DNA of 61,104 nucleotides from Serratia marcescens (GCA_015548865.1 JADMXW010000028.1:1-61104); one strand, 5' to 3'; shown: positions 1-9,363, counted from the first letter of the stretch. A program made the numbers and translations. The notes: generated by a model from the letters alone, not told the origin.

Positions 1-399
1 GGTTTGGCGATTGATCAGATCGCACAATCCGGGCTGAGTTCCCTTTCAGTGATCTACTATTCCGCGCATCTATTTAGGGTTCATAAATTCCGCTTTCGCC
101 CATAATGATACCCCGTGCGCGACGTTAGAAAATAAGGGCAAGGCGATTAATGGGGTATTACCCACCCTATCCAAAATAGTCATAATTACATCCGTATGCA
201 GGGTGATTAATTATTTTCAGAAAACTCATTTCAAAAATAATATGCGCCGTTAATTAGACCCACAGCGGTTTATTCTTATTTTTCATATCCCATAACGGAA
301 TTAAATAATAAATTAAACCGGAACGTACACAGAGTACGTGAGGATTTCGAGCACTGCCCTGAGCCAAAATGGCAAATAAAGTAGCCCTATGGGATAACG
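1..399. other. Left edge, mostly non-coding
   Basis: Frame 1 on the plus strand is open from the window edge to a TAA at 103-105 (34 codons ending in RFRP). It may be the tail of a gene lying to the left, but nothing in it is recognisable. From 106 to 399 the sequence is AT-rich and holds no convincing gene. I see no strong intrinsic terminator for the acetyltransferase gene that ends at 400. Confidence 0.3.
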
Positions 400-1365
400 C
401 TAAATACCGTCGCCGTCCCGATATTGAGTGTGCAACACACTCGCTTGACGCACATTGCTGTCTGGCAGGACATCATGCGTCAACCACACGTTTCCGCCAA
501 TGCTGGAACGCGCACCGATGGTAATGCGGCCTAATATCGTGGCTCCGGCGTAAATCACCACATCGTCTTCCACTATCGGATGACGGGGATAGTTCTTTTG
601 CAATTGGCCGTCATTATCCGTGACGAAGCGTTTGGCTCCGAGCGTAACAGCCTGATAAAGCCGCACGCGTTTGCCGATAATCGCCGTCTCGCCTATCACC
701 ACGCCAGTACCGTGATCGATAAAAAAGCCTTCACTGATTTGTGCTCCGGGGTGGATATCGATGCCGGTTTCGCTATGCGCCTTCTCCGTCATGATTCGCG
801 CCAACAGAGGGAGCCCCAATTGATACAGCTCATGGGCCAGTCGGTAATGCATCACCGCATGAATGCCGGGGTAGCACAGCAGCACTTCATCCCGACTGCG
901 TGCAGAAGGATCGCCCTGATACGCGGCCTGAATGTCGCTGTCCAAACGTTGTCGAATCACTGGCAAGCGCGTGGCGAACTTGCGGATGCGGTGTTCTGCT
1001 TCCTGCGCTTCAGGTGAGGTAACGCCGTGCGGTGTGGGGGTGCCTGCGAGGTAGTGCAATTCAAGCGCGGCCTCTTCCGCCAACGCATCAAGCGCCGTAC
1101 CCAGCAGATAGCCGACGTAGTAATCCTCACCCTCTTTACGCAGATCGGTGGCACCCAATCGCATGGGATACAATACTTTAATCAGCGTATCAACAACGCT
1201 ATGAATACTCTGTTTTGAAGGCAGTAACCGCTTATTCTGATAATCGCCCTGAGAAAAACTGTCGCGCCATTGCTGACGTACGCGACGTAATTCGTCAACG
1301 ACGCCATCCAGATGCCAATGATTATTTCGTTGAGAAATAAACACTAATTCTCCTAATTCCGACAT
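400..1365 (-). CDS. Serine O-acetyltransferase, long EpsC-type
   Basis: It transfers acetyl from acetyl-CoA to L-serine, giving O-acetylserine for cysteine synthesis in the cytoplasm. The N-terminal half is helical. From about residue 200 the left-handed beta-helix of hexapeptide transferases begins, with the catalytic pair seen in DIHPGA (Asp203) and DHGTGVVIGE (His218), then repeated [IV]G turns such as IGKRVRLYQ. At 321 residues it is longer than classical CysE (about 273) and fits the EpsC/SAT group with an extended N-terminus. The start at 1365 is chosen because GAGGAG lies just upstream; a longer frame to 1419 has no ribosome site. No cysteine synthase gene is adjacent. The function is secure at family level. 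Whether it is the main cellular SAT or an accessory copy cannot be told from this window. Confidence 0.9.
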   Translation of the reverse strand: MSELGELVFISQRNNHWHLDGVVDELRRVRQQWRDSFSQGDYQNKRLLPSKQSIHSVVDTLIKVLYPMRLGATDLRKEGEDYYVGYLLGTALDALAEEAALELHYLAGTPTPHGVTSPEAQEAEHRIRKFATRLPVIRQRLDSDIQAAYQGDPSARSRDEVLLCYPGIHAVMHYRLAHELYQLGLPLLARIMTEKAHSETGIDIHPGAQISEGFFIDHGTGVVIGETAIIGKRVRLYQAVTLGAKRFVTDNDGQLQKNYPRHPIVEDDVVIYAGATILGRITIGARSSIGGNVWLTHDVLPDSNVRQASVLHTQYRDGDGI

Positions 1366-1588
1366 AATGTTTTTCTCCTCGAATACGTGCAATGGATTTA
1401 GACGAATTGCTTTTCTCAATTTTTATGCGTTCACGTTTTGCAAAACAAATGCTTTTATCGGTATTCCATAGTTAAGAAATGGCTATGGCGAGGGCATGTT
1501 GTCGGATTGGTACAATACAGCGCGACGTCCAAGGCCTAACATGCCGCCATTGATAGCAACCATTGATGACAACATGAGGAAGAAGGAT

Positions 1589-1900
1589 ATGGCCGATATT
1601 CTGAAAGCTGCTTTTATTTTCGTGGCACCTAATGCACTGCCGCAAGCACACCATGGCTGGGTAAAAACAGAGCAAGTGCATGTGAAAACCATCGCTGTCA
1701 GCAATTATCAACAAGCCTGTGAACTGCTGGATGCGCTCTATGACGAGGGCATTCGGGCTATCGAGCTCTGCGCGGGCTTTGGTCATCAGGGTGTTGCACA
1801 GATGGTTGAGTGTGCCGCAGGAAGAATGCACGTTGGCGTCGTACGCTTTGATCTTCATCCTGGTTTAGGGCATGTCAGCGGTGATAGTCTGTTCAAGTAA
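1589..1900 (+). CDS. DUF6506-like small protein
   Basis: A 103-residue protein beginning MADILKAAFIF. The pattern AAFIF-AP at the start, a middle AVSNYQQACELLD, and the tail motif IELCAGFGHQGVA followed by VGVVRFDLHPGLG match my recollection of the DUF6506 family, whose function is unknown. There is no signal peptide or membrane segment. The start at 1589 is favoured by an AGGA eight bases upstream; the frame can be extended to 1496 but that part looks non-coding. It lies between a divergent serine acetyltransferase gene and a downstream AraC-type regulator on the same strand, which may control it. I assign no reaction. Confidence 0.75.
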   Translation: MADILKAAFIFVAPNALPQAHHGWVKTEQVHVKTIAVSNYQQACELLDALYDEGIRAIELCAGFGHQGVAQMVECAAGRMHVGVVRFDLHPGLGHVSGDSLFK

Positions 1901-1955
1901 TCCCTATCTGGTGAGATAACCCATTAATCTATTACGTTATAGCCCCCCAAGCCCC

Positions 1956-2738
1956 GTGTTAGCGCGGTGGGTTGCACACTATTGGCATTGGAAAATCCCT
2001 GTCGGCAGCACGCTGCCCGACATCTTCCCCGGCACAGGGGGCGAAGTGCTGTTCAATCTGGGCGCACCGTTACAATTGTCCACACTTTCGCTTGAGACGG
2101 GCGATCTGATCCGCGGACAGATCGTTCCTGAGCGCGGCGCGGTAGTGCTGCTTCCGCGTCGAGCGAGGCTGGCGCTTGCAGCCGACGGAGTGGTTGATAT
2201 GTTGTCCATTCGTCTTCGTTCCGCAACCTGTTTTCCCCTACTTGGCGTCGCACTGGATGAATTGGAGATATCCACTCCTTTAGCAGAATTGGGATTACCT
2301 TTCCCGATCAGTGTGTTATTAAGCCAGACGGATGAAATGCGTATCTCTCAACTCGAACAATGGTTACTCGGGATACTGAATCGCAACGATCGCTGCGATT
2401 CACGGCTTACATGGGCCGTCGATAAACTCTATTATGGCGACAATCTCAGGGTGATCCGCAATCAGTTGGGAATAAATGAGAGAACACTGCAACGCCGCAT
2501 CCAGCAGTTCACCGGTGTGGATGCACGCTATTTCTGTCGTACCGCACGATTCCAACGCACACTACGCCATATCCTGAGCGGCAACAGCATATTGGACTGC
2601 GCCATTCAACACGGCTATGCCGACCAATCCCACTTTATCAAAACCTGTCGTTTATTCACCGGTCGCACCCCTTGTACACTGTTGACCACGCAATATCGTC
2701 AACTAAATCACTATTGGCCTGTCAAACTGTCTACCTGA
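1956..2738 (+). CDS. AraC-family transcriptional regulator
   Basis: A 260-residue DNA-binding protein. The last 100 residues carry the two helix-turn-helix units of AraC/XylS regulators: IRNQLGINERTLQRRIQQFTG in the first and the signature HGYADQSHFIKTCRLFTG in the second. The N-terminal 150 residues contain an HYWHWKIPVGSTLPDIFP segment typical of the large group of AraC proteins with an uncharacterised sensor domain. The start is the GTG at 1956, as no in-frame ATG occurs between it and the stop at 1917-1919. The ribosome site is poor, so the start is uncertain. It sits 55 bp after the DUF6506-like gene and just before the secreted lyase gene; either may be a target. The effector is unknown. 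Confidence 0.85.
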   Translation: MLARWVAHYWHWKIPVGSTLPDIFPGTGGEVLFNLGAPLQLSTLSLETGDLIRGQIVPERGAVVLLPRRARLALAADGVVDMLSIRLRSATCFPLLGVALDELEISTPLAELGLPFPISVLLSQTDEMRISQLEQWLLGILNRNDRCDSRLTWAVDKLYYGDNLRVIRNQLGINERTLQRRIQQFTGVDARYFCRTARFQRTLRHILSGNSILDCAIQHGYADQSHFIKTCRLFTGRTPCTLLTTQYRQLNHYWPVKLST

Positions 2739-2822
2739 ACATGCGTGGCTGTGAAACAGGCCCGAGCGGTGTTAGGCACATTCCGTTATGCTGCTGCGAT
2801 TGATAACCCTAGGATTCTTTGT

Positions 2823-3908
2823 ATGAATGTCATCACGTCCACTATCTACCGCCCTCTGCACATGGGTAATGCTCTGCGCCGTGCTCGGTGGCATCTGGGA
2901 CTCATAACCATGCTGTTGCTACCCACAGCACAGGCCAGTCAAGCACTTTGCAGCAAGGTTACTGCCCCCTCAACGCAAGCATTATTGTCTACTGTCGCTC
3001 ATCCCCCTGCCGCCGAGCCGCAAGCGATACCCGTTGTGCACACGGAAGGGACATTGCCTCATCAGGGTATCTACGACATTTCCAACACAGCGCGACGTGA
3101 TTTCAGCTATATACGCGATCTGGCCTTGGCGTGGCAACGCACTCAAGATGCCGCTCTGCTGTCACGGTTGACGCGCTATCTGGATGACTGGGTGAAAACA
3201 TACCAACTGAGCTTTAATCCTATCGATGAAACCAGCTTTGATGGGCTGATTGAAGCATACCGCTTGACCCGCAGCGCCCTGCCCGAAGCCACGCGGGAGC
3301 GTACCAAAGCGTTTCTGCATGCCATGGCAACCGGATATTTGCAGAAGATGGCTGAAAACCAGAGCAGCGCCAAAAAAATCTGGAGCAACAACTGGCAAAG
3401 CCATCGCGTTAAGTTAGTCGCCATGAGTGCGGCGGCGTTAGAGGACGCGACGTTACTGACGGAGGCCAAAGCGGCCTTTATCCGCCAGCTAGATGCCAAT
3501 ATTCACGCAGACGGCGAAGTGATGGATTTTACTGAGCGTGATGCGTTGCACTATGTGGTTTACTCACTGGAGCCGCTGCTGCGCGCCGCACTGGCAGCGC
3601 ATCTGCAAGGTCAAAACTGGATTGATTTGAAAGGCCGCCATGGGCAGAGCCTGCGTACCGCGCTGGAATGGCTGAAACCCTATGCCGACGGTGACAAAAC
3701 GCACGAAGAGTTCGCCAATACCAAGGTACGCTTCGATATCGAGCGGCGTAACGCTGGCGTTAAAGGGTTTGACGGGCTGTGGCAACCTCGCAATGCCGCG
3801 AATGTCTATTGGTCTGCCAGCGCGTTGGATCTCCGCTATCTGGAGACGGCACAGCAACTCAACAAGACGCCGCCACGCTGGCTGTGGGCCATCACGCCCT
3901 GCCAATGA
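2823..3908 (+). CDS. Alginate-lyase-family secreted protein
   Basis: A 361-residue protein resembling the AlgL-like (alpha/alpha toroid) polysaccharide lyases. The N-terminus has a basic region followed by a hydrophobic stretch LGLITMLLLPTAQA and a likely signal cleavage after QA, so export to the periplasm is expected. The middle holds NNWQSHRVK, corresponding to the conserved NN-x-H substrate-binding region of the family, and later HADGEVMDFTERDALHYV, where a catalytic Tyr/His would sit. The start at 2823 has AGGA eight bases upstream; translation could also begin at the ATG at 2865, directly before the signal peptide. Its stop at 3906-3908 lies ten bases from the end of the convergent xdhB. 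The substrate (alginate, mannuronan or another uronate polymer) cannot be read from the sequence. Confidence 0.75.
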   Translation: MNVITSTIYRPLHMGNALRRARWHLGLITMLLLPTAQASQALCSKVTAPSTQALLSTVAHPPAAEPQAIPVVHTEGTLPHQGIYDISNTARRDFSYIRDLALAWQRTQDAALLSRLTRYLDDWVKTYQLSFNPIDETSFDGLIEAYRLTRSALPEATRERTKAFLHAMATGYLQKMAENQSSAKKIWSNNWQSHRVKLVAMSAAALEDATLLTEAKAAFIRQLDANIHADGEVMDFTERDALHYVVYSLEPLLRAALAAHLQGQNWIDLKGRHGQSLRTALEWLKPYADGDKTHEEFANTKVRFDIERRNAGVKGFDGLWQPRNAANVYWSASALDLRYLETAQQLNKTPPRWLWAITPCQ

Positions 3909-3918
3909 CGCAAACTCG

Positions 3919-6294
3919 CTATCGTTGCAGCGCTCGCCATACTCGTTCCGGTGTGGCGGGCAGATCAAGCAAAACGTGGGGTTGCGTGTTATTCCTGCTC
4001 GCAACAGCATCCTGTAACGCACACCAGACAGCAATGCCCAGCATAAACGGCGGCTCACCCACAGCCTTGGAGCGGAACACCGTGTCTACCGCGTTATCCG
4101 TGTGCGGCAACAATTGCACGCGAAAATCATGCGGAATATCCGCCACTGTCGGGATTTTGTAGGTGGCACCGGTATCGGTCAGCAAGCGTCCTTGCTCATT
4201 CCACGCCAATTCTTCCGTTGTAGCCCACCCCATTCCCTGTACAAATCCCCCCTCTACCTGACCGATATCCAGCGCCGGATTCAGTGAAGCGCCCGCATCG
4301 TGCAAAATGTCGGCGCGCGTTACCTGATACTCACCGGTCAGCGAATCAACCATCACTTCGGCGCACGCCGCGCCATAAACAAAGTAGTAGAAGGGCTGCC
4401 CGCGCCCAGCGTCACGATCGTAATGGATACCGGGCACCCGATAATATCCCGTTGCCGATAGCGACACCTGATTAACCCATGCCAAATGAGCCACTTGTGA
4501 AAAGGTAAAATGGCGCTCCCCCACACGCACTACTCCATTGCAAAATGCAACATCTTCGGGAACACAGGTATAAAGGCGACACAGCAATTCGACCAACCGC
4601 TGTCGGATGATTTCCGCCGCCTGCTGTGCCGCTTTGCCATTCAAATCTGCGCCGCTGGAAGCAGCAGTCGGAGACGTATTGGGCACCTTGCCAGTATGTG
4701 TTGCGGTGACCTGAATGGACGCGATATCAATTTGTAGCACCTGTGCCACAATCTGTGCGACCTTGGTATTCAGCCCCTGCCCCATCTCGGTTCCGCCGTG
4801 ATTAAGTTGTACGCTGCCATCGGTATACACCAGCAGCAATGCGCCAGCCTGATTAAGAAAGGTCGAGGTGAAAGAGATGCCAAATTTGATCGGCATCAGT
4901 GCCAGCCCGCGCCGCAGCACAGGATGGTGCGCATTGAAAGCCTCAACCTCAGCACGGCGTTGTTCATACTGGGCACTGAGTGCAAGCCGTGCGGTGATGT
5001 CATCAAGTAGGTTCTGTCCTACCGGTTGGTGATAGTGGGTGACATTGCGCCCGGACGTCGTTCCTCCGTGAGAGCCATAATAATTACGCTTGCGTATCTC
5101 TAACGGGTCCAGATGCAGCGTGCGCGCAATATGCTCAATCACTTGCTCGATCGCAACCATGCCCTGAGGTCCACCGAAACCGCGAAATGCCGTATTGGAA
5201 ACGGTATGGGTGCGGCAGCGATATCCGGTGATACGCGCATCCCCCAAATAGTAGGCATTGTCAGCATGGAACATGGCGCGATCGACAATCGAGCCAGACA
5301 AATCCAGTGAATGGCCGCAATTCGCGGCTAAATCGATCTTCACCCCGCAAAATACACCGCGCTCATCAATCCCCACATCGTAGCGCACAAAAAAAGCGTG
5401 GCGCTTGCCGGTAATACGCATATCGTCGCGCCGCGACAGACACATTTTCGCTGGCCGCCCGGTCAATCGCGCAGCCACCGCACATAAACAGGCAACGCTC
5501 GCGCCCTGAGACTCCTTGCCACCAAAGGCGCCGCCCATACGGCGCATCTCTACCGTCACGTAACTCTGGCTAACACCTAACACAGAGGCAACCAGCTTTT
5601 GTACTTCGGTCGGATTCTGAGTGGAGGCATGGACAATAACCGTTTGATTCTCGCCGGGATAAACGAGTGCCGCCTGCGTTTCCAGATAAAAATGCTCTTG
5701 CCCGCCGATATGAAATTCCCCCGTCAAACGCTGCGTTGCACGGGCCAGCGCAGCATCCACATCACCACGTTGTTGCACAAAAGGGCGCTCAACGTAATGC
5801 TGCTTTTCCAGCGCTTCACGCACATCCAGTATGGGTGTCAGCACCTCGTAGTCGATTATTGCCGCCTGCGCGCCCAATCGCGCCGCCTCACGTGACTCAG
5901 CCGCCACTACCAGCACCATCTGTCCGGCATAACTCACGACACCATCAGCCAGTAAGGGATCGCCCGGCGCCAATGCACCAATATCAGGATTCCCTGGGAT
6001 CTGCTGCCGGGTCAGTACCGCCACCACACCAGGGATGCGATAGCAAGGTTCAACATCCAGTTTGAGAATGCGAGCATATGCGTGGTCGCTCAGACGCGGA
6101 CAGAGATGCAGCAACCCCTCAGGTTCGGGTCGATCGTCAATGTAACGCGCTTCACCACTGACGTGTAGGGCTGCACTTTCGTGAACACGACTCTGCCCAA
6201 CACGACCTGACAACGGCTGAGAAAATTGTTCCTGCAACGCCGTTTGGGTCACTACAGGCTGTGACGGATTATGCGACACGCTGTTATGCGACAT
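3919..6294 (-). CDS. xdhB: Xanthine dehydrogenase, molybdenum-binding subunit
   Basis: The 791-residue catalytic subunit oxidises hypoxanthine/xanthine to urate together with XdhA. Family marks are GGAFGGKE near residue 270, AFRGFGGPQGM near 380, EMGQGLNTK near 510 and VGEPPFMLG close to the C-terminus, where the Glu is the catalytic base. The start at 6294 is preceded by GGAGG with nine-base spacing and overlaps the xdhA stop by 11 bp, so the two are translationally coupled. The open frame runs further upstream to 6402, but that stretch is antisense-like reading of xdhA. It is the last gene of guaD-xdhA-xdhB. The gene order small subunit then Mo subunit is that of the bacterial XdhAB enzymes. 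It is intact. Confidence 0.93.
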   Translation of the reverse strand: MSHNSVSHNPSQPVVTQTALQEQFSQPLSGRVGQSRVHESAALHVSGEARYIDDRPEPEGLLHLCPRLSDHAYARILKLDVEPCYRIPGVVAVLTRQQIPGNPDIGALAPGDPLLADGVVSYAGQMVLVVAAESREAARLGAQAAIIDYEVLTPILDVREALEKQHYVERPFVQQRGDVDAALARATQRLTGEFHIGGQEHFYLETQAALVYPGENQTVIVHASTQNPTEVQKLVASVLGVSQSYVTVEMRRMGGAFGGKESQGASVACLCAVAARLTGRPAKMCLSRRDDMRITGKRHAFFVRYDVGIDERGVFCGVKIDLAANCGHSLDLSGSIVDRAMFHADNAYYLGDARITGYRCRTHTVSNTAFRGFGGPQGMVAIEQVIEHIARTLHLDPLEIRKRNYYGSHGGTTSGRNVTHYHQPVGQNLLDDITARLALSAQYEQRRAEVEAFNAHHPVLRRGLALMPIKFGISFTSTFLNQAGALLLVYTDGSVQLNHGGTEMGQGLNTKVAQIVAQVLQIDIASIQVTATHTGKVPNTSPTAASSGADLNGKAAQQAAEIIRQRLVELLCRLYTCVPEDVAFCNGVVRVGERHFTFSQVAHLAWVNQVSLSATGYYRVPGIHYDRDAGRGQPFYYFVYGAACAEVMVDSLTGEYQVTRADILHDAGASLNPALDIGQVEGGFVQGMGWATTEELAWNEQGRLLTDTGATYKIPTVADIPHDFRVQLLPHTDNAVDTVFRSKAVGEPPFMLGIAVWCALQDAVASRNNTQPHVLLDLPATPERVWRALQR

Positions 6295-7726
6295 AGTGTG
6301 TAACCTCCATCGCCACGTCTTCTCCCTGTAAGCAGAAGAAGTAACGCAGCAACAAATTCCTCGCGAGCTGCATACGGTAATCAGCGCTGGCGCGCGCATC
6401 ACTGAGTGGTGTGAAATCTTGTTCCAGTACCTGACTGGCTGCCATAACCGTCGCCCTGCTCCAGGGCTGGTTCAGAAGTACGCGTTCACAGCGTTCAGCT
6501 CGCCGTGGAACCGCATCCATTCCACCGAAAGCGACACGCGCCTGAACAATGCTTCCCTGTTCGATTTGCAGTGAAAAGGCACCGAACACGATAGAGATAT
6601 CGTCATCCGCCCGTTTGGAAACCTTCCACGCGCGGAAGTTATCTAGCAATGCTCCACGCGGGATCAGGATCTCGCTAATAAACTCGCTCGGCGCTAATGC
6701 CGTTTTGCGGTAAGCCAAAAAAAAGTCATGCAAAGGTACGGTGCGGAGATCCGTCCCCTGCTGCAGTACCAACTCAGCATCCAGCGCCAACAGCATAGGA
6801 GGGGTATCGCCTATCGGTGAAGCGTTGGCAATGTTGCCCCCCAACGTACCGCGATTACGGATCTGGCGTGATGCAAAGCGCTGCAACGCGTGCGCGAACG
6901 CAGGGACCGATGTGTGTAACCAATTTTCACACTGCGTAATGGTCAATCCGGCGCCGAGGTGAATATGGCTGTCATCCGTATAAGCATCACGCAGCGCCTC
7001 CACCTGTTCCAACGCAATCATGGGAGGATGAGCGGATCCGGCGTGTGCCATGTCCAGCATCAGATCGGTTCCTCCCGCCAGCAAGCGAGCCTGTGGATAT
7101 CGCAGATAATATGCCGCCAACTGTTCCAGCGAGGTTGGCATAAAACAGGGGTGAGCCTTATCAGAGGGTGCCTCAGCGATATCTCTCACCAGCGCATTCA
7201 ACCATGCCACGGTATGCGCTTCCTGCTGGGTAAACGTGTCCTCTGTCGGGTGTTCGCACAACTGGCGCGCTGCGTCCATGATCGGCCGATAGCCCGTACA
7301 GCGGCATAAATTCCCCGCCAATGCCTGCTCAGCCTGCTGACGATCCCAACCCGTGCTCTGCTTTTGCAGCACAAACAGGGACATCACCATACCCGGTGTA
7401 CAGAAACCACACTGCGAAGCATGCAGATCCACCATCGCCTGTTGCACTGGATGAAGTTCTCCAGCCTGCCGCAGATCTTCTATGGTAATTAACTGTTTAC
7501 CCTGCAATGCGCTCAATGGCGTCAGACAGGCGCTGGCCGTCTCATAGCACATTCGTCCTTGCTCAACGCGACCCAGTGCTACGGTGCATGCACCACAGTC
7601 GCCAGAACCACAACCTTCTTTGGTTCCGGTGCGGCGCCTACGCTGACGCAGGTATTGCAATACCGTCAGAGCAGGATCACAATCCTGCTCCACCACCACT
7701 GTGTCATTGAGTAAAAAGGTTGTCAT
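6284..7726 (-). CDS. xdhA: Xanthine dehydrogenase, FeS/FAD subunit
   Basis: This 480-residue small subunit passes electrons from the Mo site through two 2Fe-2S clusters to FAD and NAD+. The plant-type cluster is seen as Cys39, Cys44, Cys47 (KEGCGSGDCGAC) and Cys67. The second cluster uses Cys105 and Cys108 (QCGFCTPG) with Cys140 and Cys142 (NLCRCTGY). The FAD domain starts near residue 195 with LLAGGTD at 214-220 and RNRGTLGGNIANASPIGD near 290. All expected ligands are present. The start at 7726 overlaps the guaD stop as ATGA, and the stop overlaps xdhB, showing a tight operon. This aerobic-style pair is distinct from the second Mo hydroxylase encoded at 22-26 kb. Confidence 0.95.
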   Translation of the reverse strand: MTTFLLNDTVVVEQDCDPALTVLQYLRQRRRRTGTKEGCGSGDCGACTVALGRVEQGRMCYETASACLTPLSALQGKQLITIEDLRQAGELHPVQQAMVDLHASQCGFCTPGMVMSLFVLQKQSTGWDRQQAEQALAGNLCRCTGYRPIMDAARQLCEHPTEDTFTQQEAHTVAWLNALVRDIAEAPSDKAHPCFMPTSLEQLAAYYLRYPQARLLAGGTDLMLDMAHAGSAHPPMIALEQVEALRDAYTDDSHIHLGAGLTITQCENWLHTSVPAFAHALQRFASRQIRNRGTLGGNIANASPIGDTPPMLLALDAELVLQQGTDLRTVPLHDFFLAYRKTALAPSEFISEILIPRGALLDNFRAWKVSKRADDDISIVFGAFSLQIEQGSIVQARVAFGGMDAVPRRAERCERVLLNQPWSRATVMAASQVLEQDFTPLSDARASADYRMQLARNLLLRYFFCLQGEDVAMEVTHYVA

Positions 7727-9054
7727 GCGGCGACCTCCTGGCAGTCAGCTTGCCAAACTGGACGCCCATTGACCCAGGTAGCGACCACGTTGCGATCGTC
7801 GCCCAGCGTCATCAGCACAAACAGCCGCTCCATAATGTCCTGACACTTGTCATCACGCAGGCGCTGTAAGGGGGTAACGGCGGGATCAATCACCACAAAA
7901 TCTGCCGTTTTTCCTGTCGAAAAGTTACCAATTTCATGTGCCAAATCGAGCGCACACGCTCCACCCAACGTGACATGGTAGAATGCTTCGCAGGCCGATA
8001 GTCGGTACTGTTGCAACTGCCCGACTTTGTACGCATCCCCCAAGGTTTGCAGCAAGCTAAACGAGGTTCCCGCCCCCACATCGGTTCCGATCCCAATACG
8101 CACGCCCTTGTGCCAACTCTGCTGCAAACGAAACAGCCCACTGCCGAGAAACAAGTTAGAACTGGGGCAAAATGCGACGGCAGATTGTGTCTGGTGCAAG
8201 CAATCCCACTCCGCATCATCGAGGTGGATACTGTGCGCAAAAACGCTGCGCCGCCCGGTCAACCGGTAGTGGTGGTAAACATCCAGATAGCTGTCTCTGT
8301 CAGGATAAAGTTCGCGTACCCAAGCCACCTCCTGAGGGTTTTCGCTCAAATGCGTTTGGAGCCAGGTATCGGGAAATTCATCGCGCAGACGCTGTGCAGC
8401 ATTCAGCAGTTCCGGTGTGGAGGTTGGCGCAAAGCGCGGTGTGATGGCATAGCCCAGGCGTCCACGACCATGCCAGCGCCGGATCAACGCCTGAGACTGG
8501 CGATGGCTGCTTTCTGCCGTCTCGACCAAATTGTCTGGCGCATTGCAATCCATCATCACTTTGCCCGCAATCAGGCGCATACCCAGCCCTTCCGCTGCGG
8601 TAAACAGCGCCTCTACGGATTCAGGATGCACGGTGGCAAATACCATGGCGCTGGTAGTGCCATTACTCAACAGTTGTTGCAGGAAAAACGCGGCCATACG
8701 GGTAGCATAGTGCATATCGCCATATTGGCTTTCGGCAGGGAACGTATAACGCTGGAGCCACTCCAGCAACTGCTCACCGTAAGCACCAATAATTTCGGCC
8801 TGTGGAAAGTGAATATGCGTATCAATAAAACCCGGCAAAATTATTTTGCCGCGATAATCCATCAGCGACCAGCCCTCTTTCACATGCGCTTCACCTTGCT
8901 GCCAAGGAAATAAACCCACTATTTTTCCCTTATCAATCAGCAACACGCCGTCATCAATATAACGGGCATGCTCAACGATCTGCTGTGGATTCTCAGCAGG
9001 CGCAACAATATCGAAAAAAGCGCTGCGGATAGCGTAACGGTTGCACACAGTCAT
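7723..9054 (-). CDS. guaD: Guanine deaminase
   Basis: It deaminates guanine to xanthine, feeding the XdhAB enzyme encoded next in the same operon. The 443-residue protein is an amidohydrolase with the metal-binding PGFIDTHIHFPQ (His80, His82), the QTHLSEN strand, FAHSIHLDD, the guanine-deaminase signature FCPSSNLFLGSG and the late GIGTDVGAG aspartate. The start at 9054 has AGGA nine bases upstream. The stop overlaps the xdhA start by four bases. Upstream lie a candidate sigma-54 promoter and two PurR-like boxes. Co-transcription with xdhAB shows that the operon turns guanine into urate. Confidence 0.95.
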   Translation of the reverse strand: MTVCNRYAIRSAFFDIVAPAENPQQIVEHARYIDDGVLLIDKGKIVGLFPWQQGEAHVKEGWSLMDYRGKIILPGFIDTHIHFPQAEIIGAYGEQLLEWLQRYTFPAESQYGDMHYATRMAAFFLQQLLSNGTTSAMVFATVHPESVEALFTAAEGLGMRLIAGKVMMDCNAPDNLVETAESSHRQSQALIRRWHGRGRLGYAITPRFAPTSTPELLNAAQRLRDEFPDTWLQTHLSENPQEVAWVRELYPDRDSYLDVYHHYRLTGRRSVFAHSIHLDDAEWDCLHQTQSAVAFCPSSNLFLGSGLFRLQQSWHKGVRIGIGTDVGAGTSFSLLQTLGDAYKVGQLQQYRLSACEAFYHVTLGGACALDLAHEIGNFSTGKTADFVVIDPAVTPLQRLRDDKCQDIMERLFVLMTLGDDRNVVATWVNGRPVWQADCQEVAA

Positions 9055-9098
9055 GCTGTTTTGTCCTGAGTAACAAACGGAAGATTATTTGATAAACA

Positions 9099-9113
9099 GC
9101 AATTCCCATACCA
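9099..9113 (-). promoter_or_regulatory. Candidate sigma-54 promoter of guaD-xdhAB
   Basis: Read on the minus strand, TGGTATGGGAATTGC has the GG-N10-GC spacing of -24/-12 promoters (family consensus TGGCAC-N5-TTGC). Transcription would begin near 9088, giving a leader of about 34 bases before the guaD ATG. A YgeV-like sigma-54 activator is encoded about 11 kb away. No copy of the 15-bp palindrome found near the other sigma-54 sites occurs here, so control by that same activator is unproven. Confidence 0.5.
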
Positions 9114-9150
9114 AAATAAAATCGACCCGATGGAATGTTATTTTAACGAT

Positions 9151-9186
9151 AAGCAAACGGTTGCATTTTTAAGCAAACGATTACCT
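9151..9186 (-). promoter_or_regulatory. Tandem PurR-like operators upstream of guaD
   Basis: AAGCAAACGGTTGCAT at 9151-9166 and AAGCAAACGATTACCT at 9171-9186 are 20 bp apart and share nine leading bases. Their core GCAAACG-TT-C resembles the PurR operator (core GCAAACGTTTGC), with one and two deviations. A PurR or other LacI-family protein could bind both, linking guanine breakdown to purine status. Confidence 0.4.
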
Positions 9187-9319
9187 TTTTTATAAAAAAG
9201 ACAATTGTGAATTGAGTGAATAATATTTATTTTTGATACTGCACCATAAGGTGACGTATGCACACGCCAATGCCCTTATAGAGTGCAGGTGAATGGTATG
9301 TACCAGGGAGAATTAAACA

Positions 9320-9347
9320 TAAAAAAGGTATCCATTACGGATACCTT
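9320..9347 (-). terminator. Intrinsic terminator of the porin gene
   Basis: A perfect nine-base-pair stem, AAGGTATCC (9325-9333) with GGATACCTT (9339-9347) around a five-base loop, is followed on the minus strand by a run of six or more T. It lies just beyond the porin stop at 9364. Confidence 0.85.
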
Positions 9348-9363
9348 CTCAGAAGAAAAAACA

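Larger units (their letters stand above)
9055..9363. other. guaD promoter region / porin 3' region
   Basis: This gene-free stretch separates guaD from the end of the porin gene. It holds a candidate sigma-54 promoter (9099-9113), two PurR-like boxes (9151-9186), an AT-rich tract, and the porin terminator (9320-9347). No small reading frame looks coding. Confidence 0.6.

Noticed and set aside
580-1017. Plus-strand frame inside the serine acetyltransferase gene
   Set aside because: It is an antisense shadow; the minus-strand product has complete hexapeptide-repeat motifs.
9151-9186. Short CRISPR-like direct repeat
   Set aside because: Only two nine-base repeats 20 bp apart; they fit paired operators far better than an array.
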